A stretch of DNA of 53,681 nucleotides, taken from positions 1 to 53,681 of the forward strand of contig CAZOFY010000012.1 of NCBI GenBank assembly GCA_964579245.1, read 5' to 3'. The stretch's first letter is position 1. Each line of letters begins with the position of its first letter. Source of the DNA: Firm-13 sp964579245. Lineage in GTDB: Bacteria > Bacillota > Clostridia > Saccharofermentanales > Saccharofermentanaceae. Positions 1 to 9,088 of this stretch are shown in pieces. Below the pieces are notes generated by a model that was given only the letters and a program-made list of their open reading frames with translations, searched no databases and was not told the DNA's origin. A program made the position numbers and the translations under genes.

Positions 1-77
<77 letters not shown>

Positions 78-106
78 ATGGCGCTGTTAATTCAGCAGCA
101 GGTTAT

Positions 107-135
107 ATTCTAGACTAGCTCCGTCGCGTTGTCAA
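107..135 (-). promoter_or_regulatory. sigma-A-type promoter of tRNA-Arg
   Basis: On the minus strand a perfect -35 TTGACA (130-135) is separated by 17 nt from -10 TAGAAT (107-112). It points at the tRNA-Arg gene, whose 5' end is 30 nt downstream. Confidence 0.85.
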
Positions 136-218
136 TCCATTTTTCGAAAGAAATTATCGTTATCAGCACCGGAACAGAACAGGATGTTGTACCCATAAAC
201 ACATAAGCCGTCTGTTCT

Positions 219-252
219 AAAAAAGGGCCATCGCTTCAGAAGCGATGGCCCT
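219..252 (-). terminator. rho-independent terminator after the zinc-ribbon gene
   Basis: A long GC-rich stem, GGGCCATCGCTT paired with AAGCGATGGCCC, is followed on the minus strand by six T. It lies 22 nt after the stop codon of the minus-strand gene ending at 274. Confidence 0.92.
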
Positions 253-273
253 CAATCCGTTTCTGTTCACAAA

Positions 274-2154
274 TCAAAGAGCTTCATCCATAACGCTCTT
301 GAACTTCTCTCCGTCTCTGGAAAAATACGCATCAAAATAATTCACACTATCGTCAGTCTTATCATACACATAATAAAGAACTCCATATTCTGAAACTCTA
401 AAATAGGTGACTTCGTCTGCGATCTCTTCCGGTTTCGCTCCGGCCTTGCTGTCAACCGCATAGAAATTGGCGCTCGAAAGATACGATTTATCATCTGTCT
501 TCGAATCCGCCGTGAAGTACAACCGTCCCTCGTCAGGTGAAAATGTCATAGAGTTCTCATCAACATCTTCAAAGACATCAATCGGTTCTCCACCACTCGT
601 TTGAAGGTAAAGCGTGTTGTCTTCGTCCAAAAGATAGAACTTTGAAAAGTCCTTCGATGGAAGTATGGAAATCAAATCTTTGCCCGGATCCATCTCAACG
701 GGCTTCTCGTTCAGGTTTCTAAAGTTCCTATAGATTTGTGCAGCACCGGAATCATCAATAAAGACAAGAGACTTTCCGTCAGCCGATACCGATACATCAT
801 GTAAATACGAATCACCCTCCAGGCTGTCTATTTCCTCGACCTCAAGCTTGCTGTTTAAATAACTGACCGATACATCTCCGTCTTCGTCAAGCAGAATGAT
901 TTGATCCTTCAGCGTCGGAACAGAAGCTACGATAGCATACGCTTCAAAGAAACTATAGCTGATACTCGTATTCTGAGGAAATACGATTGAGTCCAATACA
1001 TCACCGGCAATCTTCTCTTTATCCGCGCCGTCCACAGAAATGTATGTGGATCCGCTTCTTGTGAAGAGGATCTCTGAACAATTCTGATTAAAATAGATTG
1101 GGGCGCTCATATTTGCCTTGCCAAGCTTTTCCTCTTTCTCACCCTTCTTGACGTAAAGAACTCCTTCTCCATCCGTCGCATCACGATTAACTTCAGCAGA
1201 ATAAACATATGCAGCATTATCTGCTACGGCCATAATCAACCTGTTCTTCCCGATTTCAACCGATTTCTCGCCATTCTTAGATACAAATCCCATAAAGGAA
1301 TCCAGTTTGTCATCTTTCATCTTCAAATCGCCGATATAACCTATGGTCTTGCCATCAGGTGAGAAGACAACGCCCGCCTCTGCGAGGATATCTTCAGCAA
1401 TCTCAGTGCTCTTGCGAGAAGAAAGATCAAAGACATTCAGCTTTGCTGTCTGTTTCTTATCATCGTAGTCTGTGTAGTAAGCGAGCTTCTGCCCATTGTC
1501 AGAAAGCGTAAATCCATAAACCTCATCAGCCACTTCGATCGTATCCTTGCCGGTACACAGAATCAGATCTCCCAGATTCTCGTCATCAACATCGATCGTC
1601 ATTGCCATGATCTTTCCGTCGCTCGAATATCTATAGTTTGCCACCTCTCCCTTAATCTCCGTGGGATCTTCAGATCCATAATAGATAAGCGACTCCTCTT
1701 CTCCCCTAACCAGAAGATAGGGCTTAGGAGAAGGCTTCTTCGGGGAGAACACACCGGACATAGCCATTACAACGACCACAGCTACGATTGCTATGACAGC
1801 AACGATAGCCAATGCGATCAATACTAGCTTCATCGGTTTCTTCTCCTTCTTGACCGGCCCTGAAACGGGCTTCTCCGCGAAGGGCGCCGATGAGACAGGT
1901 ATCGCCTGCTCGGCAACCGGTTTATTTACCAGTTCTTCGGTTTCATTCTCAACATCGTATACAGTCTGTGTGACGGGCTCGGATAGTAAGCCTATACCTG
2001 GATCTACAGATACCGGTATGACTTGCGGAATAACGGATGCTGCGGATGCTGAAGCAGCTTCTACAACAACCGGAGCTTCCTGAACCTTCGTTCCACAAAC
2101 TGCGCAGAACTTTGCTCCGTCAAGAAGCTCAGCATTACATTTCGAACAATACAT
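274..2154 (-). CDS. zinc-ribbon, single-TM protein with extracytoplasmic beta-propeller-like repeats
   Basis: The protein has 626 aa. The start at 2154 is preferred over an ATG 12 codons upstream because AAGGGGGA lies just 5' of it and the protein then opens directly with a zinc ribbon (MYCSKCNAELL, Cys3/6/17/20). A low-complexity Val/Pro/Ala/Glu linker follows, then one strong membrane segment at about residues 107-132. The remaining ~490 residues contain recurring 'FSPDGKTIGYIGD', 'FSPDEGRLYFTAD' and 'SDNGQKLAYYTD' motifs typical of TolB/WD40-like propeller blades. The likely topology is zinc ribbon inside, propeller outside. The gene is monocistronic, with its own terminator. No enzymatic motif is visible; a sensor or surface-binding role is inference only. 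Confidence 0.8.
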   Translation of the reverse strand: MYCSKCNAELLDGAKFCAVCGTKVQEAPVVVEAASASAASVIPQVIPVSVDPGIGLLSEPVTQTVYDVENETEELVNKPVAEQAIPVSSAPFAEKPVSGPVKKEKKPMKLVLIALAIVAVIAIVAVVVVMAMSGVFSPKKPSPKPYLLVRGEEESLIYYGSEDPTEIKGEVANYRYSSDGKIMAMTIDVDDENLGDLILCTGKDTIEVADEVYGFTLSDNGQKLAYYTDYDDKKQTAKLNVFDLSSRKSTEIAEDILAEAGVVFSPDGKTIGYIGDLKMKDDKLDSFMGFVSKNGEKSVEIGKNRLIMAVADNAAYVYSAEVNRDATDGEGVLYVKKGEKEEKLGKANMSAPIYFNQNCSEILFTRSGSTYISVDGADKEKIAGDVLDSIVFPQNTSISYSFFEAYAIVASVPTLKDQIILLDEDGDVSVSYLNSKLEVEEIDSLEGDSYLHDVSVSADGKSLVFIDDSGAAQIYRNFRNLNEKPVEMDPGKDLISILPSKDFSKFYLLDEDNTLYLQTSGGEPIDVFEDVDENSMTFSPDEGRLYFTADSKTDDKSYLSSANFYAVDSKAGAKPEEIADEVTYFRVSEYGVLYYVYDKTDDSVNYFDAYFSRDGEKFKSVMDEAL

Positions 2155-2347
2155 AAAAATATCCCCCTTATCGAAAACCATAATATGCAACGAACGTAAA
2201 AAATACTTGTAAACATATTTTATAACAAAATCCGTTGAGATAATAGAGTATAGAGAAATAAAGCGATATACTATTGATTACATAGAGTAGAACAGACACA
2301 AGAGTTTTCTGATTGCTGGACTAATCCTTTACGTTCGGAGATTGAGT

Positions 2348-3088
2348 ATGACGTTGGACCCCGATAATAATCGATTGATGTTGCCTTCCTTGTTGAACGC
2401 TAGAGATCTCGGCGGATTTCTTACTTCAAATGGTGCCAGAACTGCGTACCGCAGATTTGTACGATCTGATGAACCTGCTCTGCTAAGTGAGAATGATTTA
2501 TCAGAATTAATCAATTACCCTGTCTCAACGGTTATCGACTTGCGCGATACATCAGAGATAGACCGACGCCCAACGCCCTTTCCCCTGCATCCTCAGGTAA
2601 GCTATCATCATATTCCGTTGTTCGGTTCAGATGCTGATAATGTGGACAGTGAAGCTGTTCAGATAGCCGTTTCACAGAGCCTAGGGGCTCTCTATGTATT
2701 TGTTCTGCAAAACAGGTCAGATTGCTTATTCTCCTTTTTTCAAACTGTAATCAACGCGCCGCAAGGTGCAATTCTGTTCCATTGTACGCATGGGAAGGAC
2801 CGAACAGGTATCATATCGGCGCTTCTGCTACTGTTAGCCGGTGTCAGCCGCAAAGAGATCCTGCATAATTATGCCATAACATATGAATTGATCAGACCCA
2901 TCGTAGATGCGAAAATGGAGGCTTTGCCTGCTCATATGCAGCATATTTTGCGATCAGACAGAAAGAATATGGAAATAGTTCTTCAGTTTTTGGATGATTT
3001 TTATGATGGAAATATTGAGAAGTATTTCCTTCATATCGGACTCGGAAACCCGGATATTCAACAGATCCGGAGTCGGTTATATGAGTGA
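2348..3088 (+). CDS. tyrosine-protein phosphatase (PTP-like, HCX5R)
   Basis: A 246-aa cytosolic protein with the cysteine-phosphatase signature HCTHGKDRTG (HCX5R) near residue 150, preceded by 'NARDLGGF' and 'VIDLRDTSEI', both hallmarks of the bacterial Y_phosphatase3 family. In this family the Cys is the nucleophile and the Arg binds phosphate; substrates may be phosphotyrosine proteins or phosphoinositides, and the sequence does not decide. The start was taken at ATG 2348, with GGAG 7 nt upstream; the in-frame TTG at 2342 would be only 1 nt from the SD. The gene is divergent from the zinc-ribbon gene and ends 3 nt from the stop of the convergent lipoprotein gene, with no terminator between. 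Confidence 0.85.
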   Translation: MTLDPDNNRLMLPSLLNARDLGGFLTSNGARTAYRRFVRSDEPALLSENDLSELINYPVSTVIDLRDTSEIDRRPTPFPLHPQVSYHHIPLFGSDADNVDSEAVQIAVSQSLGALYVFVLQNRSDCLFSFFQTVINAPQGAILFHCTHGKDRTGIISALLLLLAGVSRKEILHNYAITYELIRPIVDAKMEALPAHMQHILRSDRKNMEIVLQFLDDFYDGNIEKYFLHIGLGNPDIQQIRSRLYE

Positions 3089-3091
3089 TTC

Positions 3092-4483
3092 TCAAGATTT
3101 TTCCGGATTAAGCTCGAGAATTACTCCCGTGACCTGGTTCATATCCTCCTCGGAAAAGACAAACCGAAGCTCATACTGATTATCATCAATCTCAGTTGTC
3201 AATAGATAATCCAGTTCGTCCGCAAAGGGGTACAGCATCAGGATATCGTCTCTTATATCCAGAGTACGGATATCGGTTCCGATCGAAAATTCCTGTTGAT
3301 CTCTGCGAAGGCGGATTCGAATGATTCTGCCATCCCATGATCCATCGTCATAGATATTTCCAAATATGGTTACGGACATTCCGTTATAGGAAATAACGAA
3401 AAGCCTGTCAGAACGACCTTGATCTTCAATCTGCTGGTATTTTCCCTTAGAGAATGACTGACCGATATACAGAGGTTCTCCAAACAGTTCGGTAAATTGT
3501 TTGGAGTCCGCTCGGTCGCCGATACGAATGGTTCGTTCGCCGTTTAAACACAAGTAGAAATGTCGGGTATCCAGATTATCTCTGACATTATCATGAATTC
3601 CAATCACGAGAGATGAATTCCTCTGAAAAAGAACCCTTTGCGAGCGATAGGACAATGAATTATCGTCTAAAACTTCCTTCTGCAAAAAAACTGCCTTGGT
3701 AATGTCAAAGCTTTCAAGACGATAATCGACGAACTGCGTCTTTACGTTTACATGATAGTAAGTCATCAGCTTTTCCGCTTTTCTATCCAGGACCTGAGAA
3801 GACAAGCTAAAATCCTTCTCTGATGTTCCGGCTTCAATCAAAGTTGATACAACGACCTGGTTTTTCCCCTCCAACGCACTGAAGTATAAGGATGCCAGAT
3901 TAAAAATCTCCATGCTGTCGTTAATCCACTTGTCGCTTAAATAAGCCATCCCGTTGCTACTCTCATGAATATAGACATATACAGATTGATGGATGGATTC
4001 TTCATTATCAAAAAGAAGCTCGACCGGGAGTGTATCTTTCAGAAGATCTTGATACGGGCCGGTCGATTCAGCAATCCCTTCCAGCAGAGTATTTCGCTCC
4101 TCATCGCCAAGAAAGCGATAGGAAGTGATCTGTCCGCGTTCCGTCAACATGCGCGATAAAACTCGAATATATGCTTCGAAGTCAGCCGCACTGATATTTT
4201 TCCTCTGCACCGCGGGAATACTATCATATACAGAAGATGTTTTCCGATTATCCGTTATACACGTGATGAGGTCCTGAACCAAAGAATGTTTATCGACCGG
4301 GTTCTGAGCAGCATCCTGCATCGCCTGAAGTCGTGATTCAAGTGTATCAGGACGCGAGGGATTAATCAGACTGCAGGAAGACAACAGTACGGACACTCCG
4401 AGTGCCAGTATCGGAAGAAGCATCGTTCTTCGGGTTTTCCTTAGCCAACCGGCTGCTTTTCTGATCACTCCATTATTCCTCAT
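3092..4483 (-). CDS. predicted lipoprotein of unknown function
   Basis: 463 aa. A basic N-terminus (RKAAGWLRKTRRT) is followed by a hydrophobic stretch and lipobox VLLSSC, so the mature protein probably starts at that Cys and is membrane-anchored outside the cell. The rest is soluble, rich in Asp/Glu/Arg and without a motif I recognise. The start is uncertain: ATG 4483 has only a weak upstream purine stretch, and an ATG 20 codons in (just before the hydrophobic core) is an alternative. It begins 5 nt after the rlmB stop and is probably the last gene of the cysE-cysS-mrnC-rlmB transcript. Confidence 0.7.
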   Translation of the reverse strand: MRNNGVIRKAAGWLRKTRRTMLLPILALGVSVLLSSCSLINPSRPDTLESRLQAMQDAAQNPVDKHSLVQDLITCITDNRKTSSVYDSIPAVQRKNISAADFEAYIRVLSRMLTERGQITSYRFLGDEERNTLLEGIAESTGPYQDLLKDTLPVELLFDNEESIHQSVYVYIHESSNGMAYLSDKWINDSMEIFNLASLYFSALEGKNQVVVSTLIEAGTSEKDFSLSSQVLDRKAEKLMTYYHVNVKTQFVDYRLESFDITKAVFLQKEVLDDNSLSYRSQRVLFQRNSSLVIGIHDNVRDNLDTRHFYLCLNGERTIRIGDRADSKQFTELFGEPLYIGQSFSKGKYQQIEDQGRSDRLFVISYNGMSVTIFGNIYDDGSWDGRIIRIRLRRDQQEFSIGTDIRTLDIRDDILMLYPFADELDYLLTTEIDDNQYELRFVFSEEDMNQVTGVILELNPEKS

Positions 4484-4488
4484 CTGTA

Positions 4489-5322
4489 CTATTTCTTTCT
4501 CTGCTTCGCTGCTTCAAAAATAACAATACCTGCCGCAACGGCGGCGTTCAAGCTATTAACACTACCCGACATGGGAATGGAAAGAAGGAAGTCACATTTG
4601 TTCGCGATATTCTTGGACATCCCCTCTCCTTCGCTTCCGATAACAATCAGCAGTGGGCCGGAATAATCCGCTTTTTCGTAAGAAATTGATCCCTCTGCGT
4701 CCGTTCCGGCGACCCAAAAACCGTCTTCTTTGAGTGAGGTGATCGTTTGCGACAGATTTGTCACCCGCGCTACGGGTACGTGTTCGATCGCTCCGGCCGA
4801 AGCCTTTGCAACCATCGAATCCAAGCCGATAGAACGATGCTTTGGAATAATGACGCCGTCGACCCCTGCCGCATCGGCTATACGCAATATCGCTCCCAGA
4901 TTATAAGCGTCCTTCAACGCGTCGAGCATGAGCAAAAAAGGAGATCTGCCCTTGCCCTCAGCCGCAGCCAGAATATCCTCCAGAGAAGCATATTCATGAC
5001 TGGCTGTCTGCGCTATGATTCCTTGATGACTATGCGTTTCCGACATTTGATCGAGGGAAATACGCGGAACTTCGTGAATAATAATTCCTTTTTCTCTGGC
5101 AAGCGACAGGATTCGGGACAAGGCCGGGTCATTACGACCGGCTTCCTTCTGAGCAACCCAGATCTTATTAAAGGTTCTCCCGGCACGCAAAGCCTCCATG
5201 ACCGGGTTTCGCCCTTCCAAACGATCATCAGAATATGTAAGTTCGACGTCCGTAGCCGGATCTTGGGAAGGCGCTTTACTATCCGTCTTAAAATACTTCT
5301 TCTTTTTGGGGTCAATGCTCAT
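4489..5322 (-). CDS. rlmB: 23S rRNA (guanosine-2251-2'-O)-methyltransferase RlmB, SpoU/TrmH family
   Basis: 277 aa. An N-terminal substrate-binding domain (about residues 35-105, 'EGRNPVMEAL') precedes a SPOUT fold. The three SPOUT motifs are visible: motif 1 'DAYNLGAILRIADAAG', motif 2 'VIGSEGEGM' and motif 3 'IPMSGSVNSLNAAVAAGI', which form the knotted SAM site. Family members methylate the ribose of G2251 in the peptidyl-transferase loop of 23S rRNA. A ~35-residue Lys-rich N-terminal tail precedes the domain. The start at 5322 follows AGGGAG by 6 nt. It overlaps mrnC by 11 nt, the usual Firmicute order cysS-mrnC-rlmB. Confidence 0.93.
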   Translation of the reverse strand: MSIDPKKKKYFKTDSKAPSQDPATDVELTYSDDRLEGRNPVMEALRAGRTFNKIWVAQKEAGRNDPALSRILSLAREKGIIIHEVPRISLDQMSETHSHQGIIAQTASHEYASLEDILAAAEGKGRSPFLLMLDALKDAYNLGAILRIADAAGVDGVIIPKHRSIGLDSMVAKASAGAIEHVPVARVTNLSQTITSLKEDGFWVAGTDAEGSISYEKADYSGPLLIVIGSEGEGMSKNIANKCDFLLSIPMSGSVNSLNAAVAAGIVIFEAAKQRKK

Positions 5323-5737
5323 GATCTTCTCCCTTTTCTAAAGATGTCTGAATATCCATGATCCTGTTCAGAATCTCATCTAATCGCTGTTTTTGATCCG
5401 TCAGATGCAAATAGCCGATCACCGCTTCAAGACCTGTAGCATATTTATAATCGGCCGGACTCGCGTTTTTTGCAAGACTTCCCGGGTTGCTGTTTTTCCC
5501 GCGTCGAAAAATATCCGCTTCTTCGTCGGACAATTCGGGAAGTAATACGCGAACCGCCTCTGCTTGTGCCTGTGCGCGTACGCGTCTGACAACCAGCTTA
5601 TGCAGTGCTCCGGATTTGGATGACCTTCGAGCAGCGGCATATTGTCTGACATATAATTCAAAAACCGCATCGCCAATATAGGCAAAAACGGACGGGGAAA
5701 CCTCACGAATATCACCGTCTAGCAGCGGTACGATCAT
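5312..5737 (-). CDS. mrnC: mini-ribonuclease III
   Basis: 141 aa, the normal size for MrnC, an RNase III-type catalytic domain without the dsRNA-binding domain that matures 23S rRNA. The RNase III signature is seen as 'AYIGDAVFELYVR' near residue 20, and the second conserved block is 'RRGKNSNPGSLAKNASPADYK'-like, ending in 'ATGLEAVIGYLHL', which carries the second acidic site. The start codon overlaps the cysS stop as ATGA, indicating translational coupling. Confidence 0.92.
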   Translation of the reverse strand: MIVPLLDGDIREVSPSVFAYIGDAVFELYVRQYAAARRSSKSGALHKLVVRRVRAQAQAEAVRVLLPELSDEEADIFRRGKNSNPGSLAKNASPADYKYATGLEAVIGYLHLTDQKQRLDEILNRIMDIQTSLEKGEDHEH

Positions 5738-7155
5738 AACTTGGTTACCTGAGGTCCCTGTGGCGTATCTTTAATGAGATAACCCAGCTGGTTGATTTGT
5801 TCACGCAGCTGGTCAGAAAGAGCGAAGTCCTTGCTATTCTTCGCGGCAATTCTGGCTTCCACAAGCTCGGTAACCTGAGTAGGGATCTGTTCTGCTTTTT
5901 CAAGATCACGGTCTGCGGCAATCCCCAGAACGTTAGAGAGTTCAAGAATTCGGTCGCATGCCTCGACAAGATTCTTTGAGGGAACAGTATCCGACGAAGC
6001 AGCGGAGTTAGCTGCTCGAACCAACTCAAAAATGGCCGTGATTGCATCAGCTGTGTTCAAATCGTCATCCATTGCAGCCAGGAAATCCTCTTTAGCCTTT
6101 TCAACAGATTCCTTAATCGTCTTGACGGCAGAAGCATCCTCTCTGACTTTCCGGTCAGGATCAGAAGCGACAAATTGAAGGTTAGCCACAGCATTCGCGA
6201 TACGGTCTAATCCACTCTCTGCCGACTGAAGAAGGTCTGCTGAAAAGTTGATCGGCATCCGATAGTGACCGGTCAGGATAAAAAAGCGAATGACATCATA
6301 ATCAAATTCCTTGACTATGTCACGGATCATGAAAAAATTGCCCGTCGATTTACTCATTTTCTCGTTGTCTACGTTCACAAACGCATTATGCATCCAGTAA
6401 CGAACGAACGGAACTCCGTTTGCGGCCTCACTCTGAGCGATCTCGTTCTCATGATGTGGAAAAATCAGATCCTGGCCGCCGCCGTGGATGTCGATCGTCT
6501 CTCCTAAATATTTCTTGATCATAGCTGAACATTCAATGTGCCATCCGGGTCTTCCGTCTCCCCAGGGCGAAGGCCATGCCGGCTCTCCCGGTTTTTGTTT
6601 CTTCCACAGAACGAAGTCAGCCGCACTCTTCTTATCGTCGCCCTGAAGCACTCGCTCGCCGGCATTTTCCTTCAATTCATCCAGATTGTAACGCGACAGC
6701 GCACCGTAGGAATCAAATCTCGAGACGTCGAAGTACACCCCATCATCCATCTCGTATGCAAAGCCCTTTTGAACGAGCGTATCAATCATGTTGACCATCT
6801 CATCAATGGTATCGGTCGCCCGAGGCTGATATGTCGGTCGTAACACGCGAAGCTTATCGGCATCAATATAGTATTCGGCAATAAAACGATCAGCATGTTC
6901 TCTAACGCTCACGCCTTGTTCATTAGCGATCGAGATCATTCGATCATCAATGTCGGTAAAGTTCTGGCAGAATTCCACCTCATATCCGCGGTACTCCAGG
7001 TATCGGCGCAATGTGTCATATGTTATGAAGGGTCTTGCGTTCCCAAGGTGAAAGTAATGATAAACTGTGGGACCGCAAGCGTACATCTTGACCTTCCCGG
7101 GAGATAAGGGAATAAATTCCTCTTTGCTGCGTGTCATTGTATTAAAAATTCTCAT
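5734..7155 (-). CDS. cysS: cysteinyl-tRNA synthetase
   Basis: 473 aa, standard length. It charges tRNA-Cys. The class I signatures are present: zinc-binding Cys in 'MYACGPTVYHYFHLGNAR' (HIGH variant HLGN), further zinc ligands in 'WHIECSAM' and 'HHENE', and 'KMSKSTGN' as the KMSKS loop. The C-terminal helical anticodon-binding part contains 'DDDLNTADAI'. The start at 7155 is preceded by AGGAGGAG. It lies about 100 nt downstream of cysE, consistent with joint control of cysteine synthesis and cysteine use. Confidence 0.97.
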   Translation of the reverse strand: MRIFNTMTRSKEEFIPLSPGKVKMYACGPTVYHYFHLGNARPFITYDTLRRYLEYRGYEVEFCQNFTDIDDRMISIANEQGVSVREHADRFIAEYYIDADKLRVLRPTYQPRATDTIDEMVNMIDTLVQKGFAYEMDDGVYFDVSRFDSYGALSRYNLDELKENAGERVLQGDDKKSAADFVLWKKQKPGEPAWPSPWGDGRPGWHIECSAMIKKYLGETIDIHGGGQDLIFPHHENEIAQSEAANGVPFVRYWMHNAFVNVDNEKMSKSTGNFFMIRDIVKEFDYDVIRFFILTGHYRMPINFSADLLQSAESGLDRIANAVANLQFVASDPDRKVREDASAVKTIKESVEKAKEDFLAAMDDDLNTADAITAIFELVRAANSAASSDTVPSKNLVEACDRILELSNVLGIAADRDLEKAEQIPTQVTELVEARIAAKNSKDFALSDQLREQINQLGYLIKDTPQGPQVTKL

Positions 7156-7251
7156 GACTCCTCCTATAACGGCCGCATCGTGCGGACATGCATGTGAGTA
7201 TATTGAATTCAGGTCAAAAAAAATCGGATTCTACGTTACTTTTTGGCTAGC

Positions 7252-8010
7252 TTATGACTCGTTCATATCTTCCTTGCCGCAACATCGTTCCCCCGGCTGA
7301 AGACAGTCTTTTTCAATGCGCGTACATGTTTTATCCCCTGATAACTCCCTCTCACACCTCTTCAAACGGTGCTTATCCTCCGGAACGACATCGGACATTC
7401 TCTCTAAAGCAACGACCCGATGCAACAGTTTACAAAGCTCCTGTTCAACAGGGTCGGCTGTCGACGCATGATCCAGCGTGTCGGCATGGCTTACCGGCTT
7501 GCCCTCAATTCGAACGACCTTCCCCGGAATTCCTACAACAGTTGCCATTGGAGGAACGTCGGAAAGAACGACGGCGTTTGATCCGATCATGGCATTGTCC
7601 CCGACATGAAACGGCCCGAGAAGCTTCGCTCCCGCACCGATCAGAACATTATTTCCAACGGTTGGATGGCGTTTCCCTTTGCCCTTGCCGGTCCCTCCCA
7701 ACGTAACGCCATGATAAATCGTGCAGTTATCCCCGACAACTGCCGTCTCACCGATCACGATACCCATTCCGTGATCAATAAAAAGCCCCGAACCGATGAC
7801 CGCTCCGGGATGTATCTCAATACCGGTCAAGAATCTGGCGACCTGCGAATTCCAGCGAGCGATCGCAAACAACTTATGCCGGTAAAAAAAATGACTGACG
7901 CGATGGTATACAAGCGCATGAAACCCGGGATAAAGAAAAATGACGCCAAGCACGCCTCTGGCTGCCGGGTCACGTCGAGCGATCTGCCGAGCGTCATGTA
8001 AAAAACCCAT
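7252..8010 (-). CDS. cysE: serine O-acetyltransferase
   Basis: 252 aa. It transfers acetyl from acetyl-CoA to L-serine, the first step of cysteine synthesis. After a helical N-terminal region ('DPAARGVLGVIFLYPGF') come the left-handed beta-helix hexapeptide repeats with the signatures 'HPGAVIGSGLFIDHGMGIVI' and 'YHGVTLGGTGK', which include the active-site His residues. The C-terminal ~75 residues after 'VVRIEGKPV' are a charged, Cys-containing extension (DKTC, KDCL, ERCCGK) longer than in short Firmicute CysE. The start was placed at ATG 8010 (AGAGGA 11 nt upstream); an in-frame GTG 17 codons further up lacks a convincing SD. First gene of the cysE-cysS-mrnC-rlmB operon. Confidence 0.93.
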   Translation of the reverse strand: MGFLHDARQIARRDPAARGVLGVIFLYPGFHALVYHRVSHFFYRHKLFAIARWNSQVARFLTGIEIHPGAVIGSGLFIDHGMGIVIGETAVVGDNCTIYHGVTLGGTGKGKGKRHPTVGNNVLIGAGAKLLGPFHVGDNAMIGSNAVVLSDVPPMATVVGIPGKVVRIEGKPVSHADTLDHASTADPVEQELCKLLHRVVALERMSDVVPEDKHRLKRCERELSGDKTCTRIEKDCLQPGERCCGKEDMNES

Positions 8011-8224
8011 GTATGTTGTATCCTCTATCTTATAGAATAAACCTGAGATGCCGATTCCCACTTTTTGACACCTAGCGATCGCCAGGTGGGTACCCTGCGG
8101 TAGTCTTGGATCTTCCTATGACAAATCCCGAGGGATTCGATAAGGCATGATCCGCTCTACTTCGACTTTGGGTTCCCTTTATTGTCATGAAGGTTCAAAA
8201 ACATGAGTCTCGGACATACCAGGC
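8011..8224 (-). promoter_or_regulatory. long structured 5' leader of cysE, class not recognised
   Basis: About 214 nt separate the predicted transcription start from the cysE ATG. On the minus strand it contains GGATC...GATCC arms around an inner AATCCC/GGGATT hairpin (roughly 8107-8152) and a strong CACCTGGCG/CGCTAGGTG hairpin at 8073-8092 with no T-run after it. A Cys T-box would be expected before cysE-cysS, but I do not find the conserved AGGGTGGNACCGCG box, so the class remains open. Confidence 0.4.
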
Positions 8225-8230
8225 AACTAC

Positions 8231-8259
8231 ATTATATCAATTTAGCATCCGCCACTCAA
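8231..8259 (-). promoter_or_regulatory. promoter of the cysE operon
   Basis: On the minus strand -35 TTGAGT (8254-8259), 17-nt spacer, -10 TATAAT (8231-8236). It overlies the intergenic region after comF and fires toward cysE through the structured leader. Confidence 0.75.
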
Positions 8260-8281
8260 CACGAATCGAAGAATCATCCAT

Positions 8282-9088
8282 TTATGTTTTGACGAATCTC
8301 TTGAAGTCCCCTTCACTCTTGGCAAAACGTCCCGATGCGGCCGCGACACCCATAACAAATGCTGCACCGGCGCGGTACAGGGCAACAGCCGCTTCGTGAA
8401 GCGTTGCACCGGTGGTCATAACATCGTCGACGATAAGAATGGATAAGCCTTCAACATCGGCATCGTCAGCCACATGGAAAGCCCCGGATACATTTGCTTT
8501 TCGTTGGGTTGGATCAGTGAACCTGCTCTGCTGAGCTGTATGTACGCGACGCTCCAAAAAGTTCGGAAGACACGGGAGGCTGAGCCTGCTTGCAAGCGGA
8601 GAGGCAAGACAGAGAGCTTGATTGTAACCGCGTCGGTGCAATCTCTTAGCCGATAGAGGTACCGGAATAACCGCGTCAAAGCAGAACGGCTGCAGGGATA
8701 TCGCTGCAGCCATAAAGGCAGCAATCGTATTCGCGGCATAGTCGGCATTATGAAATTTCAGCATTCGTATCGATGCTGATACCGGTTGTTCATACCGAAA
8801 GGGAACAATAACAGAAAAATCCGGAATCGGATCGGAGGACTGCTTGTTGGAAAGACACGCTGCAATTGTGTCCTGCGGGAAACAAAGCGGCAGGCAGGTA
8901 AGACATCTCCGACAGGTATGCATCTGTTGGGAGAAAAATCCCGCCATCTGATCCTTTTCGGGAGTCAATATCTGCCCGCAGAAAATGCATATATCTGGAA
9001 ACAGAAACTGAACACACTCTCTGCCAGCAGAAAGGATACGTTTAGAAAAACGATCCAGCGCCCCCGCGAGTTCCTTGTTCTTTATCAT
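8282..9088 (-). CDS. comF: ComF family protein (phosphoribosyltransferase-like)
   Basis: 268 aa. An N-terminal zinc-finger region has paired cysteines (CIFCGQIL, then CRRCLTCLPLC). The C-terminal half is a type I phosphoribosyltransferase fold with the PRPP loop 'ILIVDDVMTTGATLHEAA' around residues 215-232 and 'RGYNQALCLA' before it. In Bacillus ComFC assists uptake and processing of transforming ssDNA. Here it follows recD2 with a 4-nt ATGA overlap, so the two are translationally coupled and likely act together in DNA metabolism. No comFA helicase is next to it. Confidence 0.88.
   Translation of the reverse strand: MIKNKELAGALDRFSKRILSAGRECVQFLFPDICIFCGQILTPEKDQMAGFFSQQMHTCRRCLTCLPLCFPQDTIAACLSNKQSSDPIPDFSVIVPFRYEQPVSASIRMLKFHNADYAANTIAAFMAAAISLQPFCFDAVIPVPLSAKRLHRRGYNQALCLASPLASRLSLPCLPNFLERRVHTAQQSRFTDPTQRKANVSGAFHVADDADVEGLSILIVDDVMTTGATLHEAAVALYRAGAAFVMGVAAASGRFAKSEGDFKRFVKT

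Noticed and set aside
1793..2083. Plus-strand Ser/Thr-rich ORF opposite the zinc-ribbon gene
   Set aside because: Its composition is the antisense of the low-complexity linker and membrane helix; no SD.
8011..8224. Cysteine T-box riboswitch before cysE
   Set aside because: The conserved antiterminator box and a terminator with T-run could not be found; recorded as an unclassified leader.
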